Positions 1 to 5,571 of a stretch of DNA of 8,839 nt are shown piece by piece. Position numbers and translations under genes: made by a program. Under the pieces are notes generated by a model that saw nothing but the letters and a program-made list of their open reading frames with translations, searched no databases and was not told the origin of the DNA. The DNA lies in the NCBI GenBank assembly GCA_021201515.1, contig JAJQET010000308.1, positions 1 through 8,839 on the forward strand, written 5' to 3'. Positions within the stretch are counted from its first letter, which is position 1. Each line of letters opens with the position of its first letter. This stretch comes from Clostridiales bacterium (GTDB lineage Bacteria > Bacillota > Clostridia > Oscillospirales > Oscillospiraceae).

Positions 1-2
1 CG

Positions 3-527
3 GTAGGGATGAACGGCGAATTGCAGACCGACACCACCGCCGGCCGGGTGGTGAACCCCGGCCACGACATCGAGGGCAGCTGGTTCCTGGAGGAGCAGGC
101 CAACTACACGAATGACGAGTCCCTCCGCCAGGTGGCCCGGAACATCTTCCACAACGCCATTAACGCCGGTTGGGATGAGGAATACGGCGGACTGCTGTAC
201 TTCATCGACTGCATGGGCTGCCCGCCGGAGGCCTATGAGCACGACATGAAGCTGTGGTGGCCCCACAACGAGATTCTGATTGCCTCCATGATGTTCTACC
301 GGGACACCGGGGAGGAGGAATATCTGGACTGCTTCAATAAGACCGCCGATTATGTGGAAAAACACTTTGCCGACCCGGAGTATGGCGAGTGGTACGGCTA
401 CCTCCGTCGGGACGGTCTGCCCACTATGCCCGCCTGCAAGGGCAGCACCTTCAAAGGCCCCTTCCATGTGCCCCGCTGCCTCATCACCCTGGACAAGCTC
501 ATGGACGAGATCGAATCCGGATTTTAA
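3..527 (+). CDS. AGE family epimerase/isomerase (N-acylglucosamine 2-epimerase-like), C-terminal part
   Basis: The frame is open to the left edge, so this is the last ~174 residues of a protein that is usually about 390-410 residues long. AGE enzymes form an (alpha/alpha)6 barrel in the cytoplasm and interconvert 2-epimers such as ManNAc and GlcNAc; others in the family act on cellobiose or mannose. Family signatures are visible: PGHDIEGSWFL (His codon at 63-65), WWPHNEILIASM, GEWYGYLRRDG and KGPFHVPRCL. The two histidines in GHDIE and FHVPR match the general acid/base histidines of renin-binding protein/AGE. The ending closely resembles renin-binding protein, which favours an N-acylglucosamine 2-epimerase over a cellobiose epimerase. 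The ATG at 9 is internal, because the family needs some 220 more N-terminal residues. The rpiR gene follows after 55 bases, probably in the same operon. Family assignment is firm; the exact substrate is inferred. Confidence 0.9.
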   Translation, partial: VGMNGELQTDTTAGRVVNPGHDIEGSWFLEEQANYTNDESLRQVARNIFHNAINAGWDEEYGGLLYFIDCMGCPPEAYEHDMKLWWPHNEILIASMMFYRDTGEEEYLDCFNKTADYVEKHFADPEYGEWYGYLRRDGLPTMPACKGSTFKGPFHVPRCLITLDKLMDEIESGF

Positions 528-582
528 CCCCGCATCCCCGAACAGCACAGCCAACGCACCAAAAGGATGGAGGAGGAACGCA

Positions 583-1479
583 ATGGCACTCCAGCAGCAA
601 CAGCAACAGCCGGTGGAAGGAAATATCTTTGCCCATATCAGCAACGGCTATTATCACTTTACTGCCGCGGAGCGAAAGGTGGCCGACTATGTGCTCAACC
701 ACAGTACCGAGGTGCAGTATATGTCCATTTCCGACCTGGCGGAGGAATGCAGCGTGGCGGAGGCCACCGTCTCCCGCTTCTGCCGCCAGCTGAAACTGAA
801 GGGATACAACGCCTTCAAGCTGGCCCTGGCCAAGGCCACCGTGGCCGACCAGGGCAGCGTGGCCCCCGTTCTGGAGGGGCAGGAGGGGAACATTGACCCG
901 GAGGACAGCCTGCCCGACCTGTGTCGGAAGCTCTACGCCGCCCAGACCGCCGCCATCGGACAGAGTATGTCCCTGATCCGGCCGGAGGCCATCGACCGGG
1001 CGGTTGAACTGCTCCAGCAGGCGGAGCGGGTCTACTGCATGGGTCAGGGGGGCTCGCTGATCCTGTCCTGGCAGGCGGCCCACCTGTTTTCCACCGTCTC
1101 CCCAAAATTCCACTTTTCCCAGGATTCCCACCTCCAGGCCACCACCGCCGCCCTGCTGACGGAGCGGGACGCCATCCTGTTCTTCTCCTACTCTGGCTCC
1201 ACCAAGGACATCACAGAGCTGATGGGGCTGGCGAAAAAGCGGGGGGCCAGCATCATCCTGATCACCCGGTTCTCCAAGTCTCCGGGGGCCGCAAGGGCGG
1301 ATGTGGTGCTCCAATGCGGCTCCTTTGAAAGCCCGCTCCAACTCAGCAGCATCCCCGCCGAGATGGCTCAGCTGTATGTGGTGGATGTGCTCTATAACGA
1401 GTTCGTCCGCCGGGACCCGGAGACCGCCCGCAGGAATCAGGAACGCATCGCCGAGGCTCTGGCAGAAAAGCACCTGTAG
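583..1479 (+). CDS. MurR/RpiR family transcriptional regulator (HTH + SIS)
   Basis: This is a 298-residue cytoplasmic DNA-binding regulator, the usual length for RpiR proteins. Residues about 12-90 form the N-terminal HTH_6 domain, with the helix-turn-helix around MSISDLAEECSVAEATVSRF (47-66). Residues about 130-265 form a SIS phosphosugar-binding domain, including GQGGS (154-158) and SYSGST (202-207). Such proteins sense a sugar phosphate and control adjacent sugar-catabolic genes. The ATG at 583 is chosen because AGGAGG lies at 571-576 with six bases of spacing; in-frame starts further upstream overlap the epimerase gene and give an unrelated N-terminus. An odd Gln6 run (residues 4-9, CAG/CAA codons) follows the start. 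It sits between an AGE epimerase and a YesL-like gene, so an amino-sugar phosphate such as ManNAc-6-P or GlcNAc-6-P is a reasonable guess for the ligand, but this is inference. Confidence 0.93.
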   Translation: MALQQQQQQPVEGNIFAHISNGYYHFTAAERKVADYVLNHSTEVQYMSISDLAEECSVAEATVSRFCRQLKLKGYNAFKLALAKATVADQGSVAPVLEGQEGNIDPEDSLPDLCRKLYAAQTAAIGQSMSLIRPEAIDRAVELLQQAERVYCMGQGGSLILSWQAAHLFSTVSPKFHFSQDSHLQATTAALLTERDAILFFSYSGSTKDITELMGLAKKRGASIILITRFSKSPGAARADVVLQCGSFESPLQLSSIPAEMAQLYVVDVLYNEFVRRDPETARRNQERIAEALAEKHL

Positions 1480-1517
1480 GCCGGCAAACCACGACTTTCC
1501 CAGTGAGGCAGACAGCC

Positions 1518-2171
1518 ATGTTTCGACAAGTATTCGATCCCAACAACCTGTTCTGGCGGTTCATCAGCCGGTGCGTGGACTTTGTGGGGCTGAGCCTGTT
1601 CTGGGCCGCCCTGAGCCTGCCCATCGTCACCGCCGGGCCAGCCACCGCCGCCCTTTACTACACAGTGGTCAAAACCTTCCGCCACGGGGAGGACGGCGCC
1701 TTCGGCCTGTACTGGAAGGCCTTTGTCCAGAACCTGCGCCGGGGGATTCCGGCCACGCTGATTTTCCTGCCGGTAATGCTGTTCATCTTCTACGGCTATT
1801 CGGTCATGCACGCCAACGCCACCTCCGACCTGGGCGTGGTCATGTTTGTGGCCTACTATGTGGCCCTGATTCTTCCAATCGGGCTGTTCTGTTACCTGTT
1901 CCCCGTCATGGGGCGGTTCGACCTGACATTGAAGGAGCTGTTTCAAACCTCCTTCGCCCTGTGCGTCCGCCATCTGCCCACCACAGTGATTCTGGTGCTG
2001 CTGATCGTGGAACTGGTGATTTTCGTGCTGGAGCGGTGGTGGCCCATCTTCTTCGTGCCGGTGCTGGCCATGCTGCTGTTCTCCCTGTTCCTGGAGCGCA
2101 TCTTCCCCAAGTATTTAAATGAGGAGGAGCGGGCCGCTTTGGAGGACCGGCACCCGGAGGACGGGGAATAA
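1518..2171 (+). CDS. YesL family protein (DUF624), integral membrane
   Basis: This 217-residue membrane protein carries the YesL/DUF624 hallmark near its N-terminus: FDPNNLFWRFISRCVDFVGLSLFWAALSLPIVTAGPATAALYYTVVK. About five hydrophobic segments are visible (roughly 20-45, 78-95, 106-128, 154-170 and 175-192), followed by a short charged cytoplasmic-type tail (LERIFPKYLNEEERAALEDRHPEDGE). DUF624 proteins accompany carbohydrate ABC-transporter and glycan-use operons in Firmicutes, but their biochemical role is not established. The ATG at 1518 is preferred over an in-frame GTG at 1503, because GAGG at 1505-1508 is well placed for the ATG and the family begins at MF-x-x-x-DPNN. It lies 38 bases after rpiR with no terminator between, so the two are almost certainly co-transcribed. 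It is the last gene of the operon. Confidence 0.9.
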   Translation: MFRQVFDPNNLFWRFISRCVDFVGLSLFWAALSLPIVTAGPATAALYYTVVKTFRHGEDGAFGLYWKAFVQNLRRGIPATLIFLPVMLFIFYGYSVMHANATSDLGVVMFVAYYVALILPIGLFCYLFPVMGRFDLTLKELFQTSFALCVRHLPTTVILVLLIVELVIFVLERWWPIFFVPVLAMLLFSLFLERIFPKYLNEEERAALEDRHPEDGE

Positions 2172-2180
2172 CTGCCCAAA

Positions 2181-2238
2181 AACAGAGGAACCTCTGATGG
2201 CTGCGTTTGCCGCAGCGGTCAGGGGTTCCTTTTTCTGT
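2181..2238. terminator. Rho-independent terminator, probably bidirectional
   Basis: AGGAACCTCTGA (2186-2197) pairs with TCAGGGGTTCCT (2219-2230) with one G-U pair, and an inner GCTGCG/CGCAGC helix closes the top. On the + strand the stem runs into TTTTTCTGTTT, ending the epimerase-rpiR-yesL transcript. Read on the - strand, the same stem is followed by CTGTTTTTGGG, so it can also stop transcription arriving from the esterase gene. Confidence 0.85.
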
Positions 2239-2268
2239 TTGATGGACTTGCAGGCGGAGGGGGAAACA

Positions 2269-2292
2269 GGGGGCGGCAGTTCTGCCGCCCCC
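2269..2292 (-). terminator. GC-rich hairpin just downstream of the esterase gene
   Basis: GGGGGCGGCAG (2269-2279) is perfectly complementary to CTGCCGCCCCC (2282-2292), an 11-base arm with a minimal loop. It starts six bases past the esterase stop codon. On the - strand it is followed by CTGTTTCCCCC, a poor U-tract, so it may be a weak terminator or a 3' end-protecting hairpin backed up by the bidirectional terminator at 2181-2238. Confidence 0.5.
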
Positions 2293-2297
2293 TGGGG

Positions 2298-3053
2298 TCA
2301 TTCCTTCCAAAGATAGTGCATAAAGAGCGGGATCTGCTGATTCCAGCTCTCGCTGGAGTGGGTGCCTCCCCTTTGCTGATAGGGGTACACGCTGCACTCC
2401 TGCATCACGAACAGGCGGTTCAGCTGTAGGGAGCAGCCAACCTGCCTGGACAGATCCGCACGGGTCTCCCCCTCGTCGCCGCCCCAGCTCAGGAACAGAC
2501 GGGTGTTGGAGTCCACATAGCTACCCGCAATCAGGCCGCTGAGCTCCTCGTATCCCACAGAGAAGTCGCAGGACAGGCAGGCCGCCTTTGAAAACCAGCG
2601 GTTATACTTCGCCAGGGCGTACAGGGCCAGGGTGCCTCCCATGCCGTAGCCGCCAATGGCGGTGCAGAGGCGGAAGGGGTTGGTGCGGTACCACTCATCG
2701 ATCACCGGCTTCAGCTTGTACAAAATCCACTGAATCACCTCGTCCCCCTTGCCGGACAGCTCCTCACCGCTTTTCAGGCAGGAAAAGGGGCAATAGGCCT
2801 TGTCGCACTCCCCCTCGTCGCCGGGGCCGCCGATGGAGACGATGATCATCTCCTTGTCCCAGCCGTCCATAAAGGTGGCCATGCTGGCCATGACGTTGCC
2901 TGCCGCATCCCGGCAGGTGAAGGCCCTGACGCCGTCCAATAAGTACATCACAGGGTACAGCTCATCTCCCTCCTGGTAGCCGTGGGGCAGCCAAACCCGT
3001 ATTTCACATTCCCGGTTCTGGAGCAGATTCGGAATCGTAAATGTCTCAATCAT
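2298..3053 (-). CDS. Esterase-family alpha/beta-hydrolase lacking the nucleophile serine
   Basis: This is a 251-residue protein with no signal peptide. It resembles the putative esterase family (esterase D/Fes/tributyrin-esterase-like alpha/beta hydrolases) that cleave acyl or siderophore esters. Supporting motifs are IRVWLPHGY and YPVMYLLDG (20-41), MIIVSIGG (69-76), the elbow region TAIGGYGMGGTLALYAL (131-147), WGGDEGE with a possible acid Asp193, and GGTHSSESWNQQIPLFMHYLW with a probable catalytic His232. The elbow should read G-x-S-x-G, but here it is G-Y-G-M-G: the serine position is Gly137, codon GGC (+ strand 2643-2645). A standard serine-hydrolase mechanism therefore looks impossible, although the rest of the fold is intact and the frame is unbroken. 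GGAGG (3063-3067) sits nine bases before the start. It has its own promoter and terminators, so it is a single-gene unit. Fold is confident; substrate is unknown. Confidence 0.85.
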   Translation of the reverse strand: MIETFTIPNLLQNRECEIRVWLPHGYQEGDELYPVMYLLDGVRAFTCRDAAGNVMASMATFMDGWDKEMIIVSIGGPGDEGECDKAYCPFSCLKSGEELSGKGDEVIQWILYKLKPVIDEWYRTNPFRLCTAIGGYGMGGTLALYALAKYNRWFSKAACLSCDFSVGYEELSGLIAGSYVDSNTRLFLSWGGDEGETRADLSRQVGCSLQLNRLFVMQECSVYPYQQRGGTHSSESWNQQIPLFMHYLWKE

Positions 3054-3149
3054 GCAAATATTCCTCCAAACTAAACCGGCGTCCCATGGGCGTCGGCCCT
3101 GCTGTGGGCGGCACTCTGCCGTGCCGATGTTATCCCACCCATTGCGCTT

Positions 3150-3178
3150 ATTTTATCACAGCTTGCCAGCTCTGTAAA
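3150..3178 (-). promoter_or_regulatory. Sigma-A promoter of the esterase-like gene
   Basis: On the - strand, TTTACA (3173-3178) and TAAAAT (3150-3155) are separated by exactly 17 bases. Transcription would start near 3143, giving a leader of about 90 nt before the ATG at 3053. The leader contains a perfect CGGCAC/GTGCCG hairpin (3109-3114 with 3121-3126). An AAGTT-TGG-AACTT inverted repeat (3190-3202) lies just upstream of the -35 box. The remaining AT-rich stretch, 3203-3315, holds no gene I can support. Confidence 0.75.
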
Positions 3179-3315
3179 GGTCATTTCATAAGTTTGGAAC
3201 TTTTCCTCATTCCGGCGGCATTTTGTCCAAATTTTTGTTCATTTTTCAACCGCTTCTTCCAATTTTTCGCTTGTTTTTTCGGGCGGGATATGCTACAGCC
3301 GTTCCTGCCCGGATA

Positions 3316-3362
3316 CGCAAAAGAACCCGCCCAGCGTCGCTGCCATAGCGGGTCCCCTTGCG
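3316..3362 (-). terminator. Rho-independent terminator of the lipoprotein gene
   Basis: Immediately after the stop codon (3363-3365) the - strand forms a stem from GACCCGC with GCGGGTT (+ strand 3324-3330 with 3348-3354). It is capped by a CAGC/GCTG helix, flanked by CGCAA/TTGCG arms, and followed by TTCTTTTGCG. The position directly after the stop supports a terminator role. Confidence 0.7.
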
Positions 3363-4388
3363 TTATTGAATCGTACAGGTCAGGGTGCTGGCCCCTGTCA
3401 CCTCGTCCAGGTCGCTGGTATAGGCGTTGACGGAGCAGAAGCAGTACACCCAGCTGCCTGCCGCAATCTCCAGACTGCCCGCACCGGTGAGGCTTGGCTC
3501 ATAGGCTTGGGGGATGTAACGGGTGGATTCGCTGAAGGCTTCCTCCAGCACATAAATCTCCCAGGTGACGTCCTCATGGCCCGCCCCGTTTTCGATGGTA
3601 AAGAGATATGTGCCGGATTCCACCGCCTCAAAGCTGTAGCAGCCGTCAAAGGCGTCCTCGGAGGTGATGACCAGGGCCGAGGCGGAGGCGTCGGCGGAGG
3701 CGTTGACCCCCCGGCTGAAGGCGCCGGCGGACACATCCCCCGCCGTCCGGGACACCAGCAGCTGACTGCTGCCCGCCTCCAGCGGGTCGCCGGTGAAGGC
3801 GTTCACCGAACAGATGCAGTAGACCTGGCCCCCTGCCGTCAGGGAAAGGGTGCCGCTGTCCGTCAGGCACGGTTCGTAAGCCTGGGGAATGTAACGGGTG
3901 GCGTCCTCAAAGGGTTCCTCCAGCACATAGACCTCCCAGGTGACCTCCTGGCCCTCTGCGTTGGACACGGTGAAGGTATAGCTGCCGTCCTCCGGGACGG
4001 TGAAGGTGTAGGCGGCGTCATAGGCGTCCCAGCTGTCAATGGTGAGCCACAGCTCCGTCTCCGACGACTCGGCCTCCGTCTCCGAAGAAGCCTCACCGGC
4101 GGACGTGCCCCCATCTTCCGTCTCAGAAGAGGCATCGCCGGAGGACGCGGCATCCTCCACCTCAGGAGCAACACCGCTGGAGGACGCGGCATCCTCCACC
4201 TCAGGGGAAACGCCGCTGGAGGATGTGGCCTCCGGGGAGACGGCGCTGGAGGAGGTGGCCTCTGTCCCGCTTGCCGCCGAGGATGCGGCTCCCTCCGGTG
4301 TATCTCCGTCGGACGCCACCCTGCCGCAGCCCGCCAGAAGGGCGGCTACCAGCAGCGCGGACAAGAGTAGGGAAAGGTACTGCTTCAT
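3363..4388 (-). CDS. Lipoprotein with a repeat-rich linker and two copies of a ~100-residue domain
   Basis: This 341-residue secreted protein starts with a type II signal peptide (MKQYLSLLLSALLVAALLAGC); lipobox LAGC puts the lipidated cysteine at residue 21, so it should be anchored on the outer face of the membrane. Residues about 25-112 are a low-complexity Ser/Ala/Glu/Thr linker with 13-residue repeats of the type SSGV-x-PEVEDAAS. Two homologous domains follow, about 113-213 and 237-339. Each runs DA-[YF]-D...Y-x-F...G-x-Y-x-FT...VTWE-[VI]-YVLEE-x-F...TRYIPQAYEP...VYC-[IF]-CSVNA-[YF]-T. The pattern looks like an all-beta sandwich, somewhat like pre-peptidase C-terminal (PPC) or carbohydrate-binding modules, but I do not recognise the family. 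Each copy has a CxC motif. AGGAGG (4396-4401) lies seven bases before the ATG, and promoter and terminator are its own. Lipoprotein nature is confident; function is unknown. Confidence 0.85.
   Translation of the reverse strand: MKQYLSLLLSALLVAALLAGCGRVASDGDTPEGAASSAASGTEATSSSAVSPEATSSSGVSPEVEDAASSSGVAPEVEDAASSGDASSETEDGGTSAGEASSETEAESSETELWLTIDSWDAYDAAYTFTVPEDGSYTFTVSNAEGQEVTWEVYVLEEPFEDATRYIPQAYEPCLTDSGTLSLTAGGQVYCICSVNAFTGDPLEAGSSQLLVSRTAGDVSAGAFSRGVNASADASASALVITSEDAFDGCYSFEAVESGTYLFTIENGAGHEDVTWEIYVLEEAFSESTRYIPQAYEPSLTGAGSLEIAAGSWVYCFCSVNAYTSDLDEVTGASTLTCTIQ
4141..4275 (-). repeat. Degenerate 39-base tandem repeat in the lipoprotein linker
   Basis: Units starting GAGGACGCGGCATCCTCC occupy 4141-4179 and 4180-4218 (39 bases each, nearly identical). 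A 30-base unit (4219-4248, starting GAGGATGTGGCCTCC) and a partial unit (from 4249, GAGGAGGTGGCCTC) follow. All lengths are multiples of three, so unit gain or loss would lengthen or shorten the extracellular Ser/Glu linker without breaking the frame. Confidence 0.8.
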
Positions 4389-4422
4389 CCCGGTTCCTCC
4401 TGTTCATTCTCAGTCTGATCTT

Positions 4423-4451
4423 ATCATACTACCGGGAGGCGGATTGCGCAA
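4423..4451 (-). promoter_or_regulatory. Promoter of the lipoprotein gene
   Basis: On the - strand TTGCGC (4446-4451) and TATGAT (4423-4428) are 17 bases apart. The -10 box is one base from consensus and the -35 keeps the TTG core. The predicted start lies about 28 bases before the ATG at 4388, leaving room for the AGGAGG site. Confidence 0.65.
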
Positions 4452-4468
4452 CAACAAATCGGTAACAA

Positions 4469-4487
4469 CTCCGCAGGTGCCGCAGAG
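4469..4487 (-). terminator. Possible weak terminator after the aldolase gene
   Basis: On the - strand CTCTGC and GCGGAG (+ strand 4482-4487 and 4469-4474) can form a six-pair stem with one G-U pair and a seven-base loop. It is followed by TTGTTACC, a poor U-tract. Some read-through into the lipoprotein gene is therefore possible. Confidence 0.3.
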
Positions 4488-4506
4488 AAAGAAGATGTCC
4501 GGATGA

Positions 4507-5481
4507 TTATTCGTTCTCCAGAAGCTCGGTGTAGAACTCCGCATAATCGGTGCGGCCCTGCTTCACCGCCTCGATAGCGGACCGGGGATGCTGGTTCAGC
4601 TTGCCCGTCAGCAGGTAGGGGATGTCATAGCCCCAGACCACACCGGATTCCCGCAGGGGGATGATGTGATTTTGCAGGAAGCGGAACACGGGGTACACGT
4701 TGTACTGGGGGTTCTTCAGGAAGCTGAGCAGCAGCTCCATGGAGCAGTTGCCGCAGCCCCGGCCCATGCCGTTCATGGTGGCGTCCAGGTAGGAGACGCC
4801 GTTGGCCAGGGCCTCGATGGTGTTGGCAAAGGCCAGCTGCTGGTTGTTGTGGGCGTGGATACCGATCTGCTTGCCGTACTTCTCGCCCACCTCCAGATAC
4901 TGCTCGGAGAGGCGGCGCACCTGCTCCGGCACCAGACTGCCGTAGCTGTCCACCAGGTAGATCACGTCCACCGGGCTCTGGCCCAGCATCTCCAGCGCCT
5001 GGGCCAGGTCGGACTCCTTGGCCTTGGAGACGGCCATAATGTTGCAGGAGACCTCATAGCCCTTCTTCTTCGCGTCCTCCACCATGCGGATGGCGGTGGG
5101 CATCTGGTGGATGTAGGTGGCCACACGGATCAGGTCGATGACGCTTTCAGAGCGGTCCAGGATGTCCGTCTTGTAGTCGGTGCGGCCCACATCGGCCATG
5201 ACGGCGATTTTTGTGTCGGAATTGTTGTCGCCCACCACGGCGCGAATGTCCTCCTCATTGCAGAACTTCCACTTGCCGAACTTGTTGACGTCGAACAGCT
5301 CCTTGGACGCCTTATAGCCAAACTCCATATAATCCACGCCGGCCTTGACGTTGGCCCGGTACAGCGCGTTCACAAATTCATCCGTAAACTCAAAATTATT
5401 TACCAGGCCGCCGTCCCGCAGGGTGGCGTCCACCACGCGGATGTCGGAACGGACAGTCATCAGATCACCTTTCTGTGCCAT
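4507..5481 (-). CDS. HMGL-like/DmpG-type aldolase catalytic domain protein
   Basis: This 324-residue cytoplasmic protein is a DRE-TIM (HMG-CoA-lyase-like) barrel enzyme, related to 4-hydroxy-2-oxovalerate aldolase. Such enzymes use a divalent metal to make or break a C-C bond next to a 2-keto acid. Visible signatures are VVDATLRDGGLVNNF (16-30; the RD pair is catalytic in the family), VDSYG (177-181), the metal-binding HAHNN (209-213; His209 and His211), and NGMGRGCGN (237-245). The C-terminal part differs from classical DmpG and lacks an obvious long communication domain, so the substrate is not 4-hydroxy-2-oxovalerate by default. No acylating aldehyde dehydrogenase partner is adjacent. Two starts are possible: ATG at 5481 with GGAGGA at 5488-5493, or ATG at 5460 with AAAGGTGAT just upstream. 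I chose the first because its ribosome site is stronger. It has its own promoter. Confidence 0.88.
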   Translation of the reverse strand: MAQKGDLMTVRSDIRVVDATLRDGGLVNNFEFTDEFVNALYRANVKAGVDYMEFGYKASKELFDVNKFGKWKFCNEEDIRAVVGDNNSDTKIAVMADVGRTDYKTDILDRSESVIDLIRVATYIHQMPTAIRMVEDAKKKGYEVSCNIMAVSKAKESDLAQALEMLGQSPVDVIYLVDSYGSLVPEQVRRLSEQYLEVGEKYGKQIGIHAHNNQQLAFANTIEALANGVSYLDATMNGMGRGCGNCSMELLLSFLKNPQYNVYPVFRFLQNHIIPLRESGVVWGYDIPYLLTGKLNQHPRSAIEAVKQGRTDYAEFYTELLENE

Positions 5482-5525
5482 AGAAATTCCTCCCTATTTT
5501 TGTTGCCTGAAAAAGCCACAACGCT

Positions 5526-5553
5526 AGAATATCATATTTCCCTCAAAAGTCAA
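5526..5553 (-). promoter_or_regulatory. Promoter of the aldolase gene
   Basis: On the - strand TTGACT (5548-5553) and TATTCT (5526-5531) are 16 bases apart, with a predicted start about 38 bases before the ATG at 5481. The -35 box overlaps the 3' arm of the hairpin that ends the MATE gene. Confidence 0.6.
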
Positions 5554-5571
5554 CCCTTTTCTAAAGGGGTT
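5552..5571 (-). terminator. Hairpin spanning the MATE stop codon, possible terminator
   Basis: On the - strand AACCCCTTT (5563-5571) pairs with AAAAGGGTT (5552-5560) with one G-U pair and a very small loop. The gene's stop codon (TAG, 5561-5563) lies at the loop. The following GACTTTTG is a short U-tract, so efficiency is uncertain. Confidence 0.45.

Noticed and set aside
499..1473. Long - strand open frame (324 codons) opposite the RpiR gene
   Set aside because: It is antisense to a gene with clear HTH and SIS motifs. Its protein is Gly/Leu/His-rich without domain signatures, as expected from GC-rich codon shadowing.
3179..3315. Search for a small RNA or small gene in the AT-rich stretch upstream of the esterase promoter
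   Set aside because: Apart from the short inverted repeat at 3190-3202 I see no promoter-terminator pair or ribosome-site-led frame here. A + strand frame over 3041-3430 lacks a ribosome site and any domain.
3366..4370. Long + strand open frame (334 codons) opposite the lipoprotein
   Set aside because: The - strand frame has a signal peptide, lipobox, ribosome site, promoter and terminator. The + frame is a low-complexity shadow.
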